Part shown: positions 29,935-39,236 of the stretch, piece by piece | Layout of the letters: the number at the start of each line of letters is the position of its first letter | Position numbering within the stretch: position 1 is the first letter of the stretch | NCBI GenBank assembly: GCA_048772705.1 | Contig: JBLWGC010000051.1 | Span: 186,001 to 250,000 of the forward strand | From: Leidyana gryllorum EB-2025a | Lineage: Eukaryota; Apicomplexa | Direction of reading: 5' to 3' | DNA: 64,000 bases | Position numbers and translations under genes: made by a program | The notes under the pieces: model-generated | The model's database searches: none | What the model saw: only the letters and a program-made list of their open reading frames with translations | What the model was told of the DNA's origin: nothing

Positions 29935-32900
29935 ATGGAGTGGCGGGCTGTAGACTCAAGTGCATACAGGAAAATCCAAGTGGGTGGGAGTAGGGTCTTT
30001 GAAGATGAAGTGAAGCATTTACGACCCATTCCGGTGGATCCCCAAGGGCCTATTGATGTGACAAAGTTGGCAGGCGACAGCTATGTGATACCTTGTCCAG
30101 CCGGCGGCCCCACGGGTGAGCAAGAGTGACTGACGTTAATTTTCAATCTGAAGCAGCTGTAATACATCTCCAACCAAGTGGCACCGCGAGTCAAGCAATC
30201 ATGCGTATCTATGTTTCGTCCGGAACCCCTATCGCTACTGTCCCATGGCCTCATTATGGTTTCGTCACGGCTAGATGGGCTGATTTGGACGTAAGATGTC
30301 GGCTACATCGTTACTACCACTTGGCTCTAGACCCTAGTTGCTGTGTTCCGAGATGGTACAATTCGAGTCTTCAACGCGTTGGGAGAGAAGAAATCGTTCT
30401 TCAGCGTGTTGACAGCTCTATCGAAACAGAATGGATCTCTATCAGAACGGCAAGTAGTGATGGCTGACATTGGACGGCGAGGCGTGCTCCTTGCAACTGA
30501 CAAAGGAGAGATTTGGTACAACAACAGCCTGACCGAGCCCCGTGCATGTGCTCTGCAATTTAATGTTGTGCGTAAAGATCCAGGTACAAAGCTACCTCTC
30601 TTTGTGACTACGTTTGTTAAACAGACGCCCCTCGTCCTCTGTTGCGCATTATTGGGTTGGCGTTACTCACTGTAAGTCTGTTTATGAATGTCATCATTTA
30701 TGGGGTTGGTGACAGCGTAATGGTGAGGCATCTCCAGCAGCGGTGGTGGTCACCTCTGATGGCGTTATTCATCAAGTGGCCAAGACCGCTAGCCGTATCA
30801 TCAGGTGCGCGCCTACAGATTTACCATCAATCACACATCTCACAGCTTTGCAACGGGAGAGCACATTGGGAAGAACGAGTTTAAGCCCTCCCGAGTAGCG
30901 CTGTCGGCTTCCGGACGGTTCATTGCCCTAATTTCCGAAGATGGATTTGTGGGGATTCTGAATGCGGTGGTTATTGATCCGGCCGACGGCTTTAAGCATC
31001 GATCTACCCTGACTGCCCATATTACTGTAATAACTTCACCCGCCAAAGTGATAGAAGAGTGTTGTTGGCTGGCGGATCACTGCTTGGGTCTTGTGGTTCG
31101 ATCTCCTGTTCCAACGAACCCCAACCAGGTAAGACACTCGAGCAGCCCGATTGACTGTAATCTCCAGCATTGTCTGTTGATTGGAGGTCCCAGGCAGAAG
31201 TGGCTGGACTACATATTCCCCTCGTGGGTCTGCATACGAACCGAGCTGGATGGTTTGAGATGGTGGCACCCGCAAGGGACGGGCTTGTTACAGTTCGTGT
31301 CACCAGCTGTGGAAGCGGTTTTCGGACCCGGGAGTTGCGATACGGCTGCGATGTTGTGGTTTTCACAGCAGCAATCATCCGTAGAAGACGTGAATGTCGA
31401 GAAGCAACCTTGGACGGATGGGATGCAATCTGCTGCCGAAAAAGCCCAAGGCTACTATGAGAAGGGACTGCCGAATGAGAAACTGGGGCACACTCGAGTG
31501 CCCTTTCTCTACTATCAGAAGAAATGGGCGCTATCCGATACAACGGAGAAACTCTGTTCCTCACGAAACGGAAATGACCATTTGATGGATTACTTATCCA
31601 CACTTGACAAGACAGAAAAGTGTGAGAGCCCCTTCCTTTCAATTTGACTCCGCATCGGCCTTCAGATAAAGCCGTAGAGACACTGCTCACTGCCGTACAA
31701 GAAGAATGGCATCAGGAGTCCTGCAAAGCCCTTCTACGGTAGGTCGACTGATCTCCAGCCGTTTGATGACATCCTGCTTTGCTCTCTATCTCAGTGCAAT
31801 CCACAGCACACTGGCTGTCTCGGAGGTCGACTCCGTGGCACTCTTAAGAGCTCGTTACATGGGTCTCTGCCGCGATTTGAGGTGAGCCAGACTCATGAGA
31901 CTCACTCTTCTCAACAAGTAATTGCCAGGGCGGTCGCAATGTTGAGGGCTCCACCAGCAGAGATGCTGATGACATATACTCAGTATCGATCGTTGGGACT
32001 GGTTGCGACAGTGGAAGCGTTACTCAAGTGAGTGTGTGGACCGCTTGGCCTCCGTGAATTTGTGGCTCGTCAATCTCAGACGGCAAGTTTACGACGCTGC
32101 CATGGGACTACTGGACTTGTATCGGCTTCCTAAACTATTTGTGTCAGAAGAAATCTTTGTTCCTATGAGTCCGATGACGCATCAACGTCGAAAGATCCGC
32201 GAAAGTCTGGCATCTACTGGGAAGATGATTGCTTTGGTGTGTGTGAACGACACCGTTTCGAAGGACAGCGGTTCCACTTGTCTGAAAGATGAGGATTTAT
32301 TGGAAGCCATTGTCTCAAAAGTGGGAGACATATTCCGGCAAGATGGATCTATCGCACGTCAAGCCGCTTGGGCAGGCCTCAAGTGTAATCGCACTCATTT
32401 CGCCCGATCTTTGATGACGAATGAGCCAAACGTCAAGATTCAGATATTCTTTTATCAAATGCTGAAAGACCAAACGAGCATGTTGCGGAAGGCTGCTGAT
32501 TCGTTGGATCCCAACGTGTTGGACTACTGTTTTTCGATCATCTTACCAGGTGCTGCTTGCTGCCCAGCGAACGTCGAACGGGCCAACAAGAAGGTCGAAG
32601 TCGAATCCAGACTCCACGACCTCCAGGAGGCCTACCGGGTGCTGGTCTCGGAGGCTGGATCTGTCAACGCGACCCTCGATCTTGACACACGGCGAGAACC
32701 GTTGGAAGACCTGTCCTTGATGATCGAGAGAGGATGGCTTTTACGACACATTCTGTCAATTCTGCGATTGCTACCGCCATACAAACAGAGTGCTTTGCTG
32801 AACTCGGTGAGATCGATTGACTGATTGATTGGTGGGAGACAAAAATGTGATCTTTCAGCCATTCTTGTCGTTCGCGAGATCGATGCATCTCACTTGGGAC

Positions 32901-34289
32901 TATAGCTGGGCCGTCTTGAAGCACTCGTGGCGAGGGTGAGTACAAAAGTGCGTGATGGACGGAGGCTTACCGGAATCGCAGGGCGGACATGGAGCAGAGT
33001 GCCTCCTCCGAGAATCTGAACAATGTGGCGTCGGCGTCCGTAGGCGGCCTCGGTAATGAGAGTGCGAGCGAAGGGTCATCGTTCTTCACCCACATTCTCA
33101 CCTCCTTGAACCCAGCACAAACCACTTCCGCTGATCGAAGTACCCGGAAGGCACGGAAAGAGACTTTGCTCGAATTGATGTCGCAAATGCGCAACCTGCA
33201 CAGTGTTGCCCGAGGAGGGAGGACATCGGAGAAGACCGATCAAATGACTTATGACATGGAGGAATTGCTCAGCGAGCAGTCTGCTCTGTTGAATTACCAA
33301 TTATCCCTAAACGAAAGGTGTCGAAGGGAAGCCAGTGGCTTTTCAGGTCTGTTTGGGAGGACAGTGCAGCGTAATAAGACACAGAGTCTCACAAGTATCC
33401 GTTGGGAGACGATGTCTCTGCACGCCACAGGCTATATGTTAGTGATGAGGAGCCCCGATTTCAATGAAGGAGAGAAACTCTTCGATGAATTCAGACAAAA
33501 GTTCAATATCGCTCGACAACAAGCGCTTCTGTGGAAACTCAGAGCGCTGGCTGAAAGGTGAGAGTGAACAGTGTAAGCTTCGGGGTCTCATTCTCGACTT
33601 GCAGAGGGTTCTGGGCTGACTTTTTGGCTGCTGCCCGGGAGTGTGTGAGAACTATTGGTCCGCCTCCTTCACATCAGAAAGGCAACGCTCTCAGTCAATT
33701 TAGCAGTGCGTTCGCTCGCAGTTCGGCTGGAGCGGTGGACGTCCCGTTCAGCCCGTACCTCGAAGAACGCTTTGGAGCAAAGAGTGTTGCCTCGATTACT
33801 GGAACTTTGAGCACACTGTTCACAAGTCTCCCTGGTTTGGGGAGCGGATCAATCTTCCAGCCCCTCCTTCCCGACGCAGGAACCTCCAGCGAGGGGCACG
33901 AAGCAATTCTGCCCAATCTGATCCCACCCCAATCCTATGCCAAATTTCACATTCTAGATTTTCTATCCCTGGCGGACCGGCATCGACGGCCGGACATTGC
34001 TCGTGCACTGGTACCATATGTTACTCCGAGAGCATTGAGAGATCGTTGGGGTGCCAGGCTGGGGCTGGGGACCGCTGTGGAGGTGGCAGAGTTTTGTCAG
34101 GCGGCGGTTGAGGCCGCCATTGCAAGATCAGCTCCAAGTCGGTCCACAGAGTTACCACCCACACTAGTGATGCGCCTGATTGCGGGGACGCGGGGACGGA
34201 CAGATAGCCCCAACATACCATCGCCCCAGCCGTCTTATGATCCCAATCCCAGCGACCTCACGGGCGTTGCAACTCGAAAAGTCCGATAG
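29935..34289 (+). CDS. VPS16: VPS16, HOPS/CORVET core subunit
   Basis: Tethering-complex subunit for endosome-lysosome (vacuole) fusion. The first exon encodes EWRAVDSSAYRKIQ; later exons give an N-terminal beta-propeller pattern (IMRIYVSSGTPIATVPWP, LVAVFRDGTIRVF, WRYSL). The C-terminal helical solenoid includes LRRQVYDAAMGLLDLYRLP and AAWAGLKCNRTHFARSLMTN with SLDPNVLDYCFSIIL. This matches the Vps16_C order of an AxxAxxxGRxxLAxxLLxxE helix pair and SGDTDLVxxVL. FNIARQQALLWKLRALAE and FHILDFLSLADRHRRPDIAR complete the solenoid. About a dozen short introns interrupt it. At over 1,200 residues it is well above the usual about 840, mainly from insertions near 32800-33350 and 33650-33900. Confidence 0.85.
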
Positions 34290-34342
34290 CTAGACCAGTC
34301 CTGCGAGAAGCAACCCCACGCATGCGAGGTGAACACTGATCA

Positions 34343-35764
34343 ATGCCCCCACAACCGTCTGTTATGCGAAGCAAGGTGCCCTTTGGGCCCCGGCAGTCGA
34401 TGATGATGATGAAGGCAAGCCGATTTGGAACCGGGGGCGGCCCGCGGCCTTCACCAGCTGTACCACCTGCAGTCTTGGAGCGCAGACGATCCGGGGTTCC
34501 TCCAACAATGAGTCGTCGGCAATCAGCTTATATGGGACCAGCGGCGGCAATGACGCCCAAGGCGAGACCCTCAGTAGGCCCCCGCGGAGTCCCCCCCAGC
34601 CAACTGAGTCAAACAAAGGCTGACTCCCAAGTACCCGTAGAGGCATTTCAAAAAGCTACAAGATCGTTATCTCAAGTTGGTCAAGAATTGCGAAAGTCCG
34701 CCGCAGCTCTCAAGGAGGCGGCTCACGCGGTCAGAGCTGCCGCTGACTCTTCGGAAATGTCGTCAGCAACGGCATCTCCCCCGTCGGCTCGACACTCGGA
34801 GCACCCCAAACCTGCTCTGTCACGACGGAGCTCGCATGGGACCATTGCTCCTGCCCGGTCCCACGCCAGTCGGAAGCAGAGTATAGAAACTCAGCCGAGT
34901 AGACGCCCCAGTGCCGCAGTTGACACTAAACGGTCCAATTTAGTGGACGCGAGACGGTCTCGTGTCAGTATGATGCCCAAGGAGGAAACGGACGATAGTG
35001 AAGAGTCAGACTCCTCTCGCGTATCCTCCAGCGACGCGGAAAGTGAAGAGGTGAACCTGAGGAGAATCCAATCGTCACAGGGTGACGACTTGGACAACGA
35101 AGACGCAAAAATGAGACGCGATGACACATCTCGTTCGCACCGCAGACTAGACACAATGAGGTCAGCCCGCAAGTCCGGAGTCTCAGGTCGCAGTGGAAGT
35201 CTCAGAAGCCCTTCAGTTCGACAGCACAGCCGCAGATCAATGGAGGTTGAAAAGAAACCCACGTCCTCCAGCTTGGGGAGAGGCGATAGCAGCCGTGTCA
35301 AGCGACGCCCCAGCGGGGCGTCTGTCGCATCAACGACAAGGGGGGGAGGAATAGAGAAAGTTAGATCATCAAAGCAGGAGCAGCGACAATCACAGGGAGG
35401 GACAGAAAAAGACGTGACTACACAAAAAGTGGCGGACGGATCAGTCGAAGATACTGATAGGATCCGCAGTACAACTGTGCAACCGTCATGTTGGAAAGGG
35501 GGCTCCCATTGGCTCTTTGGAGTCGATACACCCACTGACAGACCCATGCAGCTATCCAACAACCGCCGGGGGAGGGACTGTGACTGCCCGATTGAGGTGC
35601 GGCCTGCATTGCGTATGTGTCATAAGGAAACGTGTAAGCCATACAGCTGTTCCAACAAGGATTTCATGGCCTCAAACGGCGGTGTTGAGCGATGGCGGCG
35701 CTCCTGGATGTGTTTGGAAGGCCATTTGCACCGCCCGTGCCCGCCAGTGTGGAGGAATGTGTAG
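34343..35764 (+). CDS. Disordered Ser/Arg-rich basic protein
   Basis: Intronless 473-codon frame starting at ATG 34343. Most of it is Ser/Arg/Pro-rich low-complexity sequence (for example RRSSHGTIAPARSHASRKQS) with many potential SR-type phosphosites. An Ala/Lys helix lies near residues 95-130. The last about 90 residues change to a Cys-rich segment (RDCDCPIEVRPALRMCHKET, CSNKDF, RSWMCLEGH). Its stop is separated by one base from the stop of the convergent gene. No family recognised. A cytoskeletal or RNA-associated scaffold would fit the composition, but this is a guess. Confidence 0.6.
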   Translation: MPPQPSVMRSKVPFGPRQSMMMMKASRFGTGGGPRPSPAVPPAVLERRRSGVPPTMSRRQSAYMGPAAAMTPKARPSVGPRGVPPSQLSQTKADSQVPVEAFQKATRSLSQVGQELRKSAAALKEAAHAVRAAADSSEMSSATASPPSARHSEHPKPALSRRSSHGTIAPARSHASRKQSIETQPSRRPSAAVDTKRSNLVDARRSRVSMMPKEETDDSEESDSSRVSSSDAESEEVNLRRIQSSQGDDLDNEDAKMRRDDTSRSHRRLDTMRSARKSGVSGRSGSLRSPSVRQHSRRSMEVEKKPTSSSLGRGDSSRVKRRPSGASVASTTRGGGIEKVRSSKQEQRQSQGGTEKDVTTQKVADGSVEDTDRIRSTTVQPSCWKGGSHWLFGVDTPTDRPMQLSNNRRGRDCDCPIEVRPALRMCHKETCKPYSCSNKDFMASNGGVERWRRSWMCLEGHLHRPCPPVWRNV

Positions 35765-35765
35765 C

Positions 35766-36995
35766 TCACTCGAACATGCTTAGTGTGACGCGATCAAACC
35801 ATTGGAAGCGATCAGCGGATAGATCTGCGCCGTTGTGATCGACATCAGAGGAAGTGGCAGCATCAAAATATCTGGTTTCGGCCACAGAAGATAGCCTGGC
35901 TCGAGTCAATTGACGTTTTCTGCGTTTTCGACACACCAAGCAGATGGTCATCGCGCACACAACAACAGAACCCACGGAGACGCCCACAAGACTGATGAGC
36001 CATCTTCTTCGATGTTTGCAGTGCCCATAAGCGTAGCCGACTGCTTGGACATATTGCTGAAGAGTATATGATGCATCGCTGAGGTGATTATCCTTTGTGT
36101 CCTTCAAAAAGAGGACTTGAACGTCGTCCAATGAGTCTAGTAGTTCTTTGCTCGGATACGCAGACACCTGGCAGGACCGTTCGAGAGAGAAGGAGTCAAC
36201 CTTAGGGAATATCTTTGGCCCTAATTGATGCTCAACTTGGCTTAACACATCTTTGATCACATTGATTGTGTCGGACTGAGTAACATTTTGCTGCTCCACG
36301 AGTCGTAGTTGTTTCACATATTTGATATATTCCAGCAAGTAGCACACACTGTTCTGAATCATATCGCGGTTGATTCCGGGTGCAGTGGAGTGGAGTACAC
36401 CAGCAATAGCCTCTTCAGCTGTTTGGCATGAGATCATAATATCTGCCAGATCATCATGGTCGGATAGATCTTCGAACAAATTGGGTATTTTAGGCAATAA
36501 TCCGTGAGATACTTCGAGGAGCTCCCAGCGCGCGAACTCTGAGGCGCCGAAACCGCCTTGACTTTCTCCATCTTCTGGATAACGTAGCGGAGTGTTCCAG
36601 TGTTCTATTCCTGCAGAGATGGTATTCGGATCTCCGAGGGGCCGGTCAAGGACAACCACGGCGAATCGTTTGCCAGGGTCGGCGGAGAATGGGTAGATGG
36701 GTGATGTTGCATTACTTGTCAGCCTCAGCAGAGCCTCAAGGCCTGCAGAGAAGGGCGTTCGCAGGGCCTGGATGTTTGGTCCTACAATGCGGAAGCAGGA
36801 GTCATCGCATAGATTGGGGGGCAGAGGATAGCCCTGTCCGTCGGGTAGCGGTTTGTCGCAGTAGTGATATGTTGTTACGTCTGGAACGACAGCGGGGGGG
36901 TCGACGGATAAGTCAGGAGGAAGCAGCCAGACAGTCTGAGTGTGATCTTGGCAGAGTTGCGAGGTGGCGAAAGCAGCTAGAGTGGCGAAGTTCAT
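35766..36995 (-). CDS. Adhesin-like type I membrane protein, paralog C
   Basis: Intronless 409-codon gene. A short hydrophobic N-terminus (NFATLAAFATSQLC) may be a signal peptide. The ectodomain shares ordered blocks with the two neighbouring paralogs: DKPLPDGQGYP, FSAGLEALLRL, RFAVVVLDRP, EHWNTPLRYPEDGESQGGFG, QLGPKIFP and SAYPSKELLDSL. One membrane helix (LISLVGVSVGSVVVCAMTI) is followed by basic residues and a 55-residue tail ending RVTLSMFE. The blocks correspond to the middle and end of an integrin-beta-type vWA domain, but the N-terminal strand and helix with the MIDAS DxSxS are absent. Ligand and cell location are unknown; a surface role is inferred. Confidence 0.72.
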   Translation of the reverse strand: MNFATLAAFATSQLCQDHTQTVWLLPPDLSVDPPAVVPDVTTYHYCDKPLPDGQGYPLPPNLCDDSCFRIVGPNIQALRTPFSAGLEALLRLTSNATSPIYPFSADPGKRFAVVVLDRPLGDPNTISAGIEHWNTPLRYPEDGESQGGFGASEFARWELLEVSHGLLPKIPNLFEDLSDHDDLADIMISCQTAEEAIAGVLHSTAPGINRDMIQNSVCYLLEYIKYVKQLRLVEQQNVTQSDTINVIKDVLSQVEHQLGPKIFPKVDSFSLERSCQVSAYPSKELLDSLDDVQVLFLKDTKDNHLSDASYTLQQYVQAVGYAYGHCKHRRRWLISLVGVSVGSVVVCAMTICLVCRKRRKRQLTRARLSSVAETRYFDAATSSDVDHNGADLSADRFQWFDRVTLSMFE

Positions 36996-37024
36996 CGAGT
37001 TGGTGGCATTTGCACATTAAAAGA

Positions 37025-37375
37025 TTACGAGAAGTATGATTCATCCATTGATTCTACAGACTCTCGAGAGAAGGGGCTCTTTTGTACTTCGGGGCTGAGT
37101 TGGATGGTCCATTTCGACCCGTATCGCGCAGGTACCAGAGTGTGTGTGTGAGAGGGCCTACGTATTGAAGCGGTGGAGGGGCGACGCTCGCGATATCTGC
37201 CCGCCAGGCGGCGCCGGAGAGACTCGTAGTGGCGTAGGGCGATCCAGATTAAAGCGGCAGTGAGAAGGACAACAAAGATGACAATGCCCGCGATTAGTAC
37301 GGCCTTGCTGGTTGCAGTGTGAGGGGGGTAGGGGGAAGACTTGTCTGGGGCGTCAGCTGGTATTCCAGGCAGCAT
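37025..37375 (-). CDS. Small single-pass membrane protein within adhesin cluster
   Basis: A 116-codon frame with a strong membrane helix (AVLIAGIVIFVVLLTAALIW) after a short polar Pro-rich N-terminus, and a basic cytoplasmic tail ending ESMDESYFS. It starts 9 bp after the stop of paralog B and ends 29 bp before the start of paralog C, all on one strand. Layout (helix, basic stretch, acidic-aromatic tail) mirrors the C-terminal part of its neighbours without an ectodomain. It may be a truncated paralog, a last exon whose first exons were lost, or an independent small protein. Confidence 0.5.
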   Translation of the reverse strand: MLPGIPADAPDKSSPYPPHTATSKAVLIAGIVIFVVLLTAALIWIALRHYESLRRRLAGRYRERRPSTASIRRPSHTHTLVPARYGSKWTIQLSPEVQKSPFSRESVESMDESYFS

Positions 37376-37384
37376 AGAAAAAGG

Positions 37385-38509
37385 CTATGTGAACATATCG
37401 AAATTCACTCTCTGAATACGTTCACGGTCTGAGGTTTCAGTATAGCGGTCATCGAGTTCAATGCTTTCATCTTCTGAGATGTCTGTTCCACGCAGTGGTT
37501 TCGTGCGTCCGTGGCCTCCACACCAAGAAGCTCCTTTCCAAATCCCCAAACCCAGAATGCTGACTGCAAAGCCGGCTGAGGCCGCTGCGATGGCGATTTT
37601 CCGTCTTTCGTCGAGAGTGGAGTGGTCGTCCAACACTGCTCCATCAGTGGGCCGTGCGCACAGCAGTCTTGCGAGCAAGTCGGCAGAGGAAGAGTCCAGA
37701 TGTCCCACGTGTATCCCCTCGACTGCCAGCGCTCCCTCGTCCAACAACTCAGCAGCCCCATGAGTAACGAGGGCAGCCAGACGGATGCCTGATGAATTCA
37801 ACCATTCAGATACGGTCTGCTTGGAAGGATAGTCAGTGTCCCAACAGGCAGCTTTCACATTAAAAGGAGTCAATGTTGGCCAGGGATGGGGACCCAGCTT
37901 TTGATGCAGGCGAGCCAATAACTCCAATTCTTCTTGGTCCATATGGTCGCGAGCTGTATCATACCGTTTCAGCAGGGCTGCTAATTGCCAATACTCTTGC
38001 AATTCGGCATGTTCAACGCCATCAGTGTGTTTGGCGAAACTAATAGATCCCCACCCCCCTTCGGACAATCCACCCGGTGGGTAGGCTCTCTTAGTATTCC
38101 ACTCCTCCACACCGGAAACAGCCGCGCCTGCCCACCCGGGCGCTCGGTCCAGCACCACTACGGCTGCCCGATTGTTGGACTGCCACTCGTAGGTGTCCAG
38201 TAATCGAATCAAAGCTTCGAAGCCGACAGACAGCGGGCTTCGACGGGGAACTTCTTCGGGAGAGAGCGTCAAAGAGTGCTCAGCAGCCAGGCATCTCTCA
38301 TCACTGTATTTGCGGTGCGGCGCTGGCCATCCCAGCCCTTCATGGGGCACCGTCTTCTCATAATATGTATAGTTGCTAATACTGAAAGGACCTTCCTTGG
38401 CACGCGGTGGGAGTTCACTGAAACCCCATGGTCCGAGCCATACCAATTCCGCAGGCTCTTCGCATCTCTTTGAAGTCAAGGCGACTGAGAACAAAGCCGT
38501 AAGGTTCAT
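37385..38509 (-). CDS. Adhesin-like type I membrane protein, paralog B
   Basis: Intronless 374-codon gene from ATG 38509, where a short hydrophobic leader (NLTALFSVALTS) precedes the first Cys. Blocks shared with paralogs A and C are EKTVPHEGLGWP, LSVGFEALIRLLD, RAAVVVLDRAPG, EEWNTKRAYPPGGLSEGGWG, KLGPHPWPTLTPF and TDYPSKQTVSEWLNSSGI. A membrane helix (IAIAAASAGFAVSILGLGIW) and an acidic tail ending RVNFDMFT follow. The MIDAS-bearing start of the vWA fold seen in paralog A is missing. A longer upstream in-frame start exists but would bury the leader. Confidence 0.75.
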   Translation of the reverse strand: MNLTALFSVALTSKRCEEPAELVWLGPWGFSELPPRAKEGPFSISNYTYYEKTVPHEGLGWPAPHRKYSDERCLAAEHSLTLSPEEVPRRSPLSVGFEALIRLLDTYEWQSNNRAAVVVLDRAPGWAGAAVSGVEEWNTKRAYPPGGLSEGGWGSISFAKHTDGVEHAELQEYWQLAALLKRYDTARDHMDQEELELLARLHQKLGPHPWPTLTPFNVKAACWDTDYPSKQTVSEWLNSSGIRLAALVTHGAAELLDEGALAVEGIHVGHLDSSSADLLARLLCARPTDGAVLDDHSTLDERRKIAIAAASAGFAVSILGLGIWKGASWCGGHGRTKPLRGTDISEDESIELDDRYTETSDRERIQRVNFDMFT

Positions 38510-39236
38510 ATCATTTGCAGTAAAAACCTTTTTTCCCAAACACCGATAACGAACATTGACACTGACATCGCCCCAGGGCCCCACCCGTCATCACCAGATC
38601 GGTGTTGTCACGTCAAGATCTCCTCCGCACTCGCGGACACAATCTACACACACGTTGCCGCGCCAAGACTGCCCCGTCCCAGACGTCCACGGCGGCCAAG
38701 ATGCCTTTGTGATCTATAATCATTCACATGAGATCACTCGCAAGGGAGTTAGGATCGACGATCGACAAGTGTGTGAGGTGGTCGTTTGGCGAAAAGATGT
38801 ATCATTATCATCCCAGCACAACCACTGAGCGTGTCGGACGGAATTGGAAAATGGTGTGACACCAACAATAGCGAACAATAGTGAGAGCACTACACTGGCG
38901 TCTAGTGCGGAAGAACCTCAGACAGACAGAGAACGGACGTCACGTGATGTAGATATAGAATCCTTCCTCTCGGGCACTCGAGACCACGCTACCACGGCTG
39001 CTATGCCGCGTTGTAGATGAGCCGAGCACTCTGTAGACTAAAGCGTTCGAATGTGACACGCACGATAACAGTCCTAGCGAAAAAGCTAATCCTCAGACGA
39101 GAGATACCTTAGACGGTTTGAAAGACCTCGTTCCCCAAGGGGCAGAAAGATGTAACCAGACAGAGCGGTACTCAAATTATATACAATGCAATTCCCATTG
39201 ACGTGTATCCATTGGCATTTATCGAGGTGTGGTTGA
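38510..39236. other. Spacer between adhesin paralogs A and B
   Basis: A 727-bp region with no credible coding frame, RNA gene or repeat. It contains the promoter side of paralog B and the 3' side of paralog A. Confidence 0.5.

Noticed and set aside
34891-35562. 223-codon minus-strand frame
   Set aside because: Antisense of the Ser/Arg-rich gene; the Leu/Ser/Arg composition mirrors that low-complexity region.
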